Shown here: one piece after another, positions 50,576 through 60,859 of the stretch | Numbering within the stretch: the stretch's first letter is position 1 | Layout of the letters: each line of letters starts with the position of its first letter | DNA from: Lineus longissimus | Taxonomy: Eukaryota; Nemertea; Pilidiophora; Heteronemertea; Lineidae | Reading direction: 5' to 3' | NCBI RefSeq assembly: GCF_910592395.1 | Contig: NC_088323.1 | Location: forward strand, 3,782,001-3,846,000 | DNA: 64,000 bases | Notes under the pieces: model-generated | Database searches by the model: none | What the model was told of the DNA's origin: nothing | What the model saw: only the letters and a program-made list of their open reading frames with translations | Translations under genes and position numbers: made by a program

Positions 50576-50858
50576 TCAAATTGTCAGCACTTGCTTCGAT
50601 GTTGTTCGAGCACATGTTTTCTGATGTTAGAGGAGGATGCCAACATCGCACACGTTCTCAGACTTAAGATGAGATAGCACATATCCTCCATCAAGAACTG
50701 TGATAGAACGCAAACAAATTCAACTCGCTTTTGATATCATGAGGACATAGGGCAGGGTTATATCTGGATACTGAATTACGATTTCAACCTAGCTTGAAGT
50801 TAACAACAGTTCACATTCCTTAATAAAAGTTATTTGATAAATTATTCAAGAAGAAGAT

Positions 50859-53800
50859 CTAAACTTTGTTGAAGGCTACAATGTCCACTGACTGAATAAG
50901 ATCAGGAAAGTCATCTGGGATGTTTTCTAAGATGTCTGTGCCACACTCATCATCAATGAGTACACATGTAATAAGCATCTGTGAGACTCCAAAAGCGACT
51001 GGCTCAACTTTCGCTGAAAAACAAAAACAAAGCAAAGATTTATTCATAATAATTTTACTATCAATACTGATATAACATGGGTCCAATAATTGGCCTGGTC
51101 CAGTTGACCTAGGAAGGACAATAGGTAGTGACAGACTGGACCATCAAGTCAGCGTTCTGCATTGTTAACTGGGTCTTACCACTGGGGACATATATATTAT
51201 TACAACCTTAAGACTATGCAATGAGAGGCAGGGTAGGGTTACAGCAAGCAAACAAAGTATTTGGTCTGGCCTTACTATGGCAGGCGTGAAATTAAGAAGA
51301 TAAGGGAACTGTCAACTTACATGCGCCCCATAATAGTCCTTGGTGTTCAACTGATTTTACCAGCCTCTCAACCTCGCTGAAATCTGTTTCGTCATCCCAG
51401 CCTTTCACTGCCAAGATGATATTACTTTTACCAATTGGTGCATCTGGAAAGACAACAAAAATATCATCAAGACTCGGAATACAAAATATTGTTTTGTATC
51501 TTATTCACAACAGTCAGGCTCCTTCATTTAGTAAGAACTCACTATTTTCAGTTCTACCTACCCCACTGTACGTAAGCGTACACTAGAGCCAAGACTACCA
51601 CCTGCATACATACACAAACCGATTATCAGTCGATACTGCGTGATGTATGTAGTCAATGGCATAGTTGATGTTGTCATGCTAAATGGTAATTTTATAAGAG
51701 AGCATTGTTGTTTTTCGGCTTACTTTTCTTTTTTGCTGCCTGGGCAGCAGTCTTTGCCTCTTGCTGTTCCTTCTTGTAAGCTTCCATTTCCTCCTCATCG
51801 TCTGAGTCGGAGCCAAAGAGATCATCATCGTCATCGCTCTCGGCGACCGGCTTAGCAGTTGAAGCACCAGATGGGCCGTACTGGTCAATAGCTTTCTTGG
51901 CTCCAGTGAAACTGAAGAAGAAAAGGACAATATGATAATAAATGGGAAAGGTATTCCAGTAGCGAGTGGTGACCAAATACATGTAGATCATCGGTGGATC
52001 AACTTTTTAACTCTTCGGTCCAGTCTGGCCCTCTTGTCAAGTTCATCTTACTGTTTCTAGTCAGGTCTAGCCCAGACAACTCATCAGGTCGACTAGTCAA
52101 TCAAGGCACAGTGAAGCCATAGGAAAGCTTTAGTCTTGCCTCTGGGCCTGAGGGCCCCGCATTTGAACGAACGTTTGATTTGTAAGGCTAGATCACCAGA
52201 CGGTATTTGCCTATTCCAGGTCAAGCTGTAAAGACACATCAATGTGTCAACTCCACACCTAAAACAAGAAATTCAAACTGTTTAAAACCACATTTTGTGC
52301 CTACCTTTTTGTTTCATTACCATATGATTTAATGTGGTTATACCATCGGAGAACATTGCATAATTCTTCCTTGGGTGCTCCACTGAGAGCGCTGAACACA
52401 ACTGCGTCCGCCTGAGAGGGTTCGTACCTGAAAATACAACCAGTTTTCATTTCTAAAAGGAAGTACATGTATAGTTAAATGCAAATGGGCCAATTGATGC
52501 CAGGACTTTGACAGCACAGCAAAATCTACATAAAAAAGGGCTTAAAGTGGACCGATTGATTATTGGGTCGGTATGACAGTATTTACCATATGCTGTGCTG
52601 AATGTACCAGTATCCAACTTATAACATTGTTTCTTCTTTGCATTTGTGAGCAGGGTGGTTGGCCTATCGAATTACTGTCGTTTCGCTACATTGCCAGTTC
52701 GCTACAAGTCGTTTCGCTACATGTGGCGGTCGTTTCGCTACATGGTAGGTCGTTTCGCTACATGGGTGGAGTCGTTTCGCTACATGATGGGTATGGTCGT
52801 TTCGCTACATGGAGGACGTTTCGCTACATGGGTGGATACGAGCGATCCAATGCGAAGGCCTTGCAAAGGCCTCCAAATCTGCGTTGAAGTGCGTTTGAAT
52901 GACCCCTGTCAATCAATAATAAGTACGTTTACACGGATAGACGATTGAGCGAGCCAACGCGAAGGCCTTGCAAAGGCCTCCAAATCTGCGTTGAAGTGCG
53001 GTTGAATGACCCCTGTCAATCAATAATAAGTACGTAATTGAGCGAGCCAACGCGAATGGATGTCTATGACTGAGGTTACTGGTCCATTCAAGTGCGAACA
53101 AACTCTCAACAACTGTTCTGTCGTTATCTCCCCGTCGCTGTAATCGTCCCATGCCTTAAAGATACGTCTTTGAAGCGCAACGTACTTCTTTCGCTGTATT
53201 CTGCGCAACTTGCCCTCAGAAACCAGCCGTACCTGAAGATGCGCAATTTGCGCTTCTGAATTCAAGAGGTTGATCAACTGGCCCGTCTGTTTATCGCGTT
53301 ATGCTACCCCTCGACGTCATTGTTCGTCTGTATGGGTGACATGTACACGCTCCAAGAAGTTTCATTCCAGTTCGGATTATCGAACCACGTATTCTCGATG
53401 TACGTCACCCCTTGCACGCCATCAAACCGTATAAGTTTTTTTACCAGCAAACTGTGCTATAATAAATTTGTAGTCACCACCGGGAATTATAGTAGGGTAA
53501 AATAGAGTAAAAATAATGACTACATCCATGTAGCGAAACGACTCCACCCATGTAGCGAAACGTCCTCCATGTAGCGAAACGACCATACCCATCATGTAGC
53601 GAAACGACTCCACCCATGTAGCGAAACGACCTACCATGTAGCGAAAAGACCGCCACATGTATAGGTACCGGCGAATCCGAAACGACTTGTAGCAAACTGG
53701 CAATGTAGCAAAACAGCCTGATAACGGCCTATCCATACCATCAGGTCAGGAGGGACAGTGAATTTGAGATCTACTGTGTTTACCCAGTAAGATATGGGCA

Positions 53801-54100
53801 GTAGGCATTTCAGAAACCCTGGGAAAAAAGCTAGATATGCAGTACCAATGCATTACAGCGAGGTACTTCCTGCCTACTCATACTGCGCATTCACTGTCCC
53901 TCCTGACCTGATCAACTCATACTTCGTATTCACTGTTCCTCTTGACCTGATGATCAAACATGACGTGTTCATCACCGAAGTTTCTAAATCTAAACTATAT
54001 TCTAAGCTAAATTTGCATACCCTTCGATGTAACTTCTTTCGAGGAGAAATTCATTCAAGGCCTTGAGACCAGAATCACTTTTTAAGTCACCAAAACCCAT
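50859..54100 (-). CDS. EEF1B2: Elongation factor 1-beta (eEF1B guanine nucleotide exchange subunit), complete
   Basis: Exchanges GDP for GTP on eEF1A during translation elongation in the cytosol. Exons 5' to 3': 54100-54021, 52427-52305, 51911-51724, 51443-51321, 51013-50859. The phases close to 669 nt, 222 residues (human 225). The N-terminal GST-like domain starts [19 protein letters not shown] and contains [12 protein letters not shown] and [10 protein letters not shown]. An acidic linker [16 protein letters not shown] carries the serine context phosphorylated by CK2 in relatives. The C-terminal exchange domain ([15 protein letters not shown] .. VDIVAFNKV) keeps the penultimate lysine that acts at the eEF1A nucleotide site in yeast. 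The human GYGIKKLQI segment is AFGVSQMLI here. Intron 1 contains foldback element 2. Confidence 0.96.
52669..53725. mobile_element. Foldback element 2 with 'CGTTTCGCTACATG' arms and 8-bp target duplication
   Basis: GGCCTATC occurs at 52661-52668 and 53726-53733, a probable 8-bp target-site duplication. The arms (about 52678-52840 and 53520-53720, inverted) each hold a series of CGTTTCGCTACATG units separated by short spacers. The spacer order (TGGCGGT, GTAGGT, GGTGGAGT, ATGGGTATGGT, GAGGA) is the same in both arms. The interior has an internal direct duplication (about 52850-53030) and a minus-strand 85-residue ORF. Eight-bp duplications suit hAT-type or related transposases. It lies in EEF1B2 intron 1. 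Confidence 0.8.
53020..53277 (-). pseudogene. Unrecognised 85-residue ORF inside foldback element 2
   Basis: Open frame [15 protein letters not shown].. with a mixed-charge, helix-prone composition ([21 protein letters not shown], then [13 protein letters not shown]). I recognise no family and no transposase motif. Because it sits in the unique centre of the element it may be a captured host gene piece or a decayed element protein, and it may equally be a chance ORF. Confidence 0.2.
53740..53912. repeat. Perfect 24-bp inverted repeat next to foldback element 2
   Basis: ATCAGGTCAGGAGGGACAGT.. (53740-53763) is the exact reverse complement of 53889-53912. A third, diverged copy (CACTGTTCCTCTTGACCTGAT) follows at about 53930-53953. 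It starts only 7 bases from the right end of foldback element 2. Confidence 0.8.
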
Positions 54101-54913
54101 CTTTTCTGACAAAAATCGGACAACGTGTTCAACGACGAAAATGGCCGGCGTAAAGGATAGAATGCGCATGTGTAGTCAAGTGCGTGGAGGCAAATCCCGT
54201 TCGAGTGAGCATCAGAGTAGAGTTTAATGGCGTGCACGGTCTTGCAAATTTTGAGGTGTGTGTTCACTGAAAAACAAATTTTCTCCAAATTCCGCTGGTA
54301 TTTTAGAAAATATGTAATGCGGACTTATTAAACTTTATATCAGACCTACTTTTAAATGTTTTGATTTTAGAAATTTGATTTCCTTCGACTATAAAACGAC
54401 CCTTAACTGGAGGGAAAATTCGCCGGTATGAATATAATGTACGTGCTTCGCGTACATGATCATACATGTGTACATGATCATACATGCAGTGCAGCCCATT
54501 TGTTGGTGAAGACATTTTTACACAGAAAATTCAAAAAGGACACCTGGGCCAGGCAAAGGATTCACTGCGTTTCTTCAGACTCGGTACACTAGTTGGACGG
54601 GTGTCATTACTCTTATTTATTTTTACACACGCGCAATCCTTCGGCTTCGCTGGCTTCAGTCGAGTCTTTCAGAACTTCGCCTGGCTTTGTCTTTGGTCCC
54701 TCTCCGGGATGACGATGGTACAGTTTGCACATAAATGACCAATCAGCTAACACTAAGCCAGCAGTTTGGAAGCAAATTAGAAAAAGTAAAAGGCCTATGT
54801 CCAGGGGACAAGTGAAAGGAAAATTCAGACATTGTGTCATGTGTGTAAGTCCGATACTAAGTCTACTGTTCTTGGATAATAACAATATCATGATAGTTTT
54901 TTTGTTTTTCTAG
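54101..54913. promoter_or_regulatory. Divergent promoter region of EEF1B2 and CCDC47
   Basis: EEF1B2 starts at 54100 (-) and the first coding exon of CCDC47 begins at 54914 (+), so one 0.8 kb interval serves both. An AAAATGGCCGG YY1-like motif (54137-54147) and GAATGCGCATG lie 40-75 bases upstream of the EEF1B2 ATG. The CCDC47 ATG sits five bases after a TTTTTCTAG acceptor, so at least one 5' UTR exon of CCDC47 must lie in this interval. I cannot place transcription starts. Confidence 0.55.
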
Positions 54914-54918
54914 AAAAT

Positions 54919-57900
54919 ATGAAGTACCTGTTGCTGCTGCTGCTTGTGGCGCTGCTGGCTATTGCCACATCCGAGCCAAGCAAGAGGTCGGCGAAACCAG
55001 ACCTGGAGGATAATGAGTTTGCGGAATTTGAGGACTTCGATGACAGTAAGTGCATTTTTTATGTCAAATGATGTAGAAGTTGTATCAAAGAGATGTTTTC
55101 CAGCCATGCTTATGTTCTACAAGTACGTGTAATCTGTATTGATGAAGATGATGATAATGATGAATAGTATCTGGGAAGTTGTACACAATATAACCCCCTC
55201 CACTCTCAAGAAGACGTGTCCCTTTGGCTTTGAATACACTATACAGCAGTTTATAGTGATTGTGTAATCACTCAAGTAAATTTCTGCCCTCTATTGTAGC
55301 GGAAGATAACCGTCCAGGTAGCAGGCAACCTGAAAAGAAATCCGAACCTAAGAAGCCTGTAGAGCCTGCTGCAGAGAGTAAACCAAAGCCGGCTGCAGCT
55401 GAGGCTGGAGCTGATGAGGATGAGGCTACTGTAGAGGTGAGAGATAAAGCTAGGAAACCGTATACTTTAAAAAACCTCCAGTTTTCTTGAGATGCCAAGT
55501 GCATGTTCTTTTGAGTACGGTTCTCGAGCCCACTGGTGCACTTTATGACAAAGATTATTGTTCATAATCAGTGATTTTCTTACTTGTGACCTCTGACTCT
55601 GCTTTAAGTGGGTTGACCCTGGCCCTGTTGACTGTTTCCTTCCGAATAGAGTGAGACTAGAGAATATTAAATATATCTTTTAGCCAGTCCCAAAAATCTA
55701 TAAACGAGCTTTTGTTACATATATCGCAACTTCATGACCACAGTGGCCATACCTTTCTTTTTTTGCAGAACGAAGATGATGAATTTGAACATTTCCAGGA
55801 TGAGGAAGAATTTGAGGGTTTTGAGGGGAAAGGAGCTGCCAAAGGTGGAGGCAAGAGTGAGAAAATGCCCGACCTAAAAATAACGTCGGTGAGTTTATTT
55901 TAGGGTTGAATACTCTCTTGATGATCCTACAGGTTTTGGACTGAAGTCACTCGGTCACTATCTACAGGGCTAATATCCATTGGGTGGAGTTTATGAATCT
56001 TGAACAAAGCAATTTGTAATGTTCAAACCTAGCAGATCAATCGCTTTTGTTGTTTCAGGTTCCACTGCACTTGAGGACCAACTGGGACAGTTTTTACCTG
56101 GAGATGCTGATGTTGGCGGGCCTTGGTGTCTACTTCCTAAACTTCCTTGCCGGCAAAGCCAAAAACCAAAAGCTCGCCCAGGCCTGGCTGAATGCCCATC
56201 GATCGTTACTGGAGGAGAATTTTACCATTGTTGGTACGTAATACGCATCAATCATTAAAAAAGTTTCAACCTTTTTGGGGGTTAATGTTCCGGACACTGA
56301 TTTCCTCAGAATTAACAACCGTTAGATCAAAAAACCTGAAATGCCCTTAAAAAACTCTGAAATATGTCTTTGTAGGAGATGATGGTATCAACACTGAAGT
56401 CCAGTCTGGCGTCCTAATGAAGGAATCTGAAAATATATATTCGTTGTGGTGTAGTGGACGAGTGTCTGTCGAGGGAATGCTGATTGAACTCAAACTTCTC
56501 AAGAGGCAGGATCTGGTGAATACTATAGCCAGATTGTTCCGGCCAGCAACGGATCAAATTGTAAGTTAACATTTCTCTTTGAAAGTCTAGTCAGTTATCT
56601 GTAGTCAAGGAGGATAGATCAAACATTTCATTCACTACTCATTGTTTTGTTGGTCTTTCACTTTCAGATCATAAAAGTAACGATGGACGAACTGGAGATG
56701 GATTCGTTTGTGTTCGCATTGGGGACGAAGAAATCTTGCACAAAACTTCAAAAGGATATGAACGATTTGGTGAGTCTTCATTGGCTGGGAGATCACTGTC
56801 AACCATAAAATCTTTGCGCCAATGAATTTTTGTGATAAGCAAAAACTTTCTCATGAATAAAACATCACCCCAGATGTAATGTTCCTCCCACCTCAGTTGC
56901 CCATCCACGGTTAGCCGTGACGTTGGGTGACGGAATCAAATGGGGGCCAAGAGAACCAAGGGTCTTTTTCTTATTTCATGACTTTGTTCTTTTTTTCCAG
57001 AGTTTGTTCACTCCTGATAAAAAAAGTGCAGAGAAGTTTGGTCTGCCAAGTAATTACCAGATTCTTAGTGAGATTGGTGAAGCCACTACTACTCTCGTAG
57101 ATAGTAAGGTGAGTTTGGGATGAAAAGCAGTTGGGAACATAAACTGAGCTTGGGTGATTACCTGACACGTAAAATGAGTCTTTTGTACAGGTGCCTTTCA
57201 ACCAGCTGGATAGTGTCCCCACAGTTGCTATACTTATCTCGCATGAAACAATACCGGCAAAGTAAAAAACCTCATAAATCCTATTTATTTGTTACAGGTG
57301 ATTGCAGTCATCAATAAATTCGAGGGTGCCGTAGAATATATGCATTTCTCAGACCAGTATTCTGGACTCAAGAATACAGAGTAGGTATCTATGAGGTTTT
57401 CTCCCCTACTGGCTTTTTCACAAGTAAATATCACTCTCATTTTTTGCTGCTGTGTGAAAACTACTGGGTCAATTTCAAGTTTCTATTTTCTTGAATCTAA
57501 GTCTGAGACCCAACACAAGTTTTAAAAAGTTTGTAAAGTTTTGGGTTACAGTCTGATATCAACTACGCTATTGGTTATCAGCTAAATTAACACCTTGTTT
57601 GATACTGAATAATCGAGTCTATTGTATTTGCAGGGAGCAACCAACCAAGATGCCAGAGACGGAGAAAGTGTTGCATTTTTGTTTCAATGGTGAGTATCTA
57701 AAAACCATGATGAGAGATGTTGAATTTTGGTTAATAGAAGTTCCACGAACACCTAATCACAGCTAAAACTGACTGACAACGGATTTTCATAGAAAGTAAA
57801 TAAAGTCAAAAAGGCCGTTAGTTCACGAAATATATATGACTTTGTGATCTTTGCTCATGCTTGTCTTAACTCTTTTCAGTCCCTAAAAAAGGTAACTCCA

Positions 57901-58812
57901 CCCCTAAAGATATGGAGGCATTGCGCCCACTACTTCAGATGGTGTTCCATTGTATGGACAAAGTCAAGAAGATTAGGCTGACAAAAGAGGTGAGACTTCT
58001 TTATATCATCTGACGTCATGATATTGACCTCTCAATGGGCAGATACTATGGTCGTCCTTAAACTATGCGCTTCTGTTGACTCTCAGCCAGCATAAGATCT
58101 ATTTGCTGCACATTGACGTGCGTCCCAGGATTGTTTTCCTGGCATGAAGTGCAGTATCGGTCCTGGTTTGTTTTCCAAGAAAATGATTATCCACGCTTCC
58201 ATAACAGTTGCATTTTGTATTGCGTTATTTTTAGCATTTCCTCTACATTATGTGCTGCATCTTTTGTACTTTGTTTTCCAGGCATAAAGTTATATTTCCA
58301 TTACATTTCGTATTGGCTCATCCCTTGTTGGTTTTCCAGGCAAAAAATAAAGCGGACAAGAACCGACAGAAGGTGGCTGAGACGTTTCTGAAGGCGTCTC
58401 ATTCTCAACGACAGGAGGCAGCGCAGACGCGTCGGGAGGAGAAGCGCCGTGCAGAGAAGGAGAAAATGATGGCGGAAGAAGACCCGGACAAACAGAGAAA
58501 GATGGAGGTCTGTTTCTCGTCATTTGTACTGAATCGTTCCGTTGTTTTCATTCAGGGTTTAAGTTATACAGTTGAACCTAGTCTCTATTAAGGACACCAG
58601 TGAGACTGACGAATGCTGACGTGGTATGTGGTGAAGTTCATCCACAACATTTGCTTTTTTACCCGCGCCACGGGAAAATACAATGGACAGGAATGGTGTC
58701 TGCCTGTAAAGTTTTCTGATTTATATTATATTTGACATTCCAGGAGAAAGATAACCGAAGAGAGATGAAGAAGAAGCAGGCAAAAGTGAAGATGATGAAA
58801 ATGAAATCCTAG
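54919..58812 (+). CDS. CCDC47: CCDC47 (calumin; PAT complex subunit of the ER multipass translocon), complete
   Basis: Single-pass ER membrane protein that, with Asterix, forms the PAT chaperone complex for multipass membrane proteins and touches the ribosome. Exons: 54919-55045, 55300-55436, 55769-55888, 56059-56233, 56376-56560, 56668-56769, 57001-57108, 57298-57380, 57634-57689, 57880-57989, 58340-58507, 58744-58812. Phases close: 1440 nt, 479 residues (human 483). Signal peptide [18 protein letters not shown]. An acidic lumenal part follows ([27 protein letters not shown]). The membrane helix is near 140-160 ([19 protein letters not shown]). The cytosolic domain has [34 protein letters not shown] and [14 protein letters not shown]. 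It ends in a basic coiled coil ([19 protein letters not shown]). Exon 2 is lysine/proline/alanine-rich and poorly conserved. Confidence 0.97.
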
Positions 58813-60060
58813 TCCCGGCGTCCACAGAGATAACTAATTAATGAATCAGCTGTTACGTAGAGCTTTTCATTGTCCAGGGTCTGTCTCAAAGTGCTTTACA
58901 ATGACTGTCATTATCAGGTCTCTGTAGAAGCACTTGCGCAATGTCAGGAGTGTCAAGGAGCTGCTCGTATAGCGCTCACTTGAGCTCAACTTAAACGGAG
59001 GATGCGACGATCCTTGGATGAGAGTCGTACACCTAAGACAGAACACCACAGCGCTGCAGAAATCAGTGGTTTTGTCTTCACCATCTATGAACCAGCTGAT
59101 CATCATCATCATACTCATCATCATCATCATCACCATCATAAGATCACCACAGTCACGTGACTCTGAGGGTTCAAAAGATATCTGTTTTTGAATGTTTTTT
59201 AAAAAAGTTTCATCGATTTGCACCACTTGATGTAAATCATACAGTGTATGATGTCATACTTCACACCACAAGTATGTAGCCTGGATCGGCCTAAGTTGTG
59301 GAGTCACTGCCAGCCATAAGGGGTAAAAAATCACTGCGACCACGGATGTGCGTACACTTCTTGGTATGTGGCCACCTCACATCCCGCAACTGCCTTCGTC
59401 CTTGAAAAAATTTGTGTGAGGAATTGTAATTTAACTGTTCAATAATGTATATGTTGTCACATATGGTCATTTCTTTTTTTGGTGGTGGTGATGCACCCTT
59501 CATAAGGGTGGTTTTCTAAAAATGTACAACGGGTATGAAATCAGAATTTCTGGAGAAACTAAATTGTTGCAAGTTACAACACCTCCAGTATTTTTAAGTT
59601 TTTTTGTGACAATCTTCTCGTCAATGTTCACCCCCTCTGATTTTGTCTTTTTTGCTGATCAAAAAATTCAAATGAAAAGCCCGCCATTTTTGAGATTTGT
59701 GAAATCAGACATGTCGAGTTTTATTTGTTATACGAGATGGAAAACCCTCCAGAGTTATGAAAAAGCATGAATTACAAGTTGTCAGATTGTGGTAGTGCCT
59801 GTCAAACCCAGCTTTGGTGCCCGTCGGTGACAGACAACAAGCTATACAAATTTCTTAGGTCTTTGTTTTTCACTCACTCCACCATGTCAACTGTAGTTCT
59901 GTTCAGTGCCAATAGGTGTCACTCTCAGCAGAATGCGCCTTGGGCTGTCTTTTCTATCCTTAAGTTTATTAACCTGTCTTTTCTACCCTTTGATAACAAT
60001 GAAGTATTCTCAACCAAATGCTGTGAATAAAAAAACAAATAAAGTATTTCTCTATGTTCA
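58813..60060 (+). other. Probable 3' UTR of CCDC47
   Basis: Non-coding sequence following the CCDC47 stop. It contains a degenerate CAT trinucleotide run (about 59097-59140). AATAAA signals at 60025-60030 and 60038-60043 are the first strong pair downstream and would give a 3' UTR of about 1.2 kb. Confidence 0.5.
60038..60043 (+). terminator. Candidate polyadenylation signal of CCDC47
   Basis: AATAAA, with another at 60025-60030, followed by TTTCTCTATGTTCAGTCTCGTGTGG, a T/GT-rich downstream context. Confidence 0.45.
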
Positions 60061-60278
60061 GTCTCGTGTGGTGGGTTGCTGTATCTGCTTGCTTTTACAT
60101 GTCGGTCACACCCTATTTCCCATTCTAACCACATTCTCCCATCAACTGAAAAGTACACTCCGGACACAGTGGACCAGCCTTTTCCTTCCCCTCAAGTGTG
60201 GCTAGGATGACAACTAGACTCCCCCGGAAGTCTACGGAATAGCTACTCCCAGCATTGCTTAGACTCCTGTTGGTCATT

Positions 60279-60854
60279 TTGAAATAACGTTTTTTTCCCA
60301 AAGACTGACAGGTCGGTCTCTGTGATATTTTTATTCCCTTGAGCTGGGACGTCAGTTTATTGCTTGATGTACATTAGGGTCAGTTAGAGCATACCTGGGT
60401 AGATGGCTCTCCGATACCAGACTTCGGTGGTTGTATTCGGGATGTATAACGCCGCCTTGCAACCGCCGAAGTCATTTTTATTTTTTTTTATTTTTTTTAT
60501 TTCATGTATTTATTTATGTCAGGTAGGTATCGAGGCGCCACCTACACAGGTATGCTCTAACTGACCGAGGCGCCATCATACAACCGCCAAAGTCAGGTAT
60601 CGAGGCGCCATCTACCCAGGTATGTTCTAACTGACCGAGGCGCCATCTACCCAGGTATGTTCTAACTGACCGAGGCGCCATCTACCCAGGCATGCTCGAA
60701 CTGACCGAGGCGCCATCTACCCAGGTATGCTCTAACTGACCCTACTGTACATCAAACACGCTAAAACAAACAATAAACTAGCGTCTCAGCTCAAGAGAAT
60801 GAAAAATATCACTTAGACCGACCTGTCGGTCGTTAGGAAAAACGTTATTTCAAG
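60279..60854. mobile_element. Foldback element 3 with 35-bp tandem units
   Basis: Left arm (about 60279-60405) TTGAAATAACGTTTTTTTCC..ACAGGTCGGTCT.. is mirrored by the right arm (about 60716-60854) with small differences. The arms meet the tandem unit GACCGAGGCGCCATCTACCC AGGTATGCTCTAACT, which is repeated about five times at 60528-60743 and once, inverted, at the end of the left arm. The middle contains an ACTTCGGTGG/CCGCCGAAGTC palindrome and a T-rich stretch. No ORF and no clear target duplication. Confidence 0.75.
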
Positions 60855-60859
60855 AACTA

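Noticed and set aside
52678-52840. CRISPR-like array: short direct repeats with spacers (CGTTTCGCTACATG)
   Set aside because: The host is an animal, the repeat is only 14 bp, spacers are 5-12 bp, and the same spacers recur in inverted order at 53520-53720. It is an arm of a foldback element.
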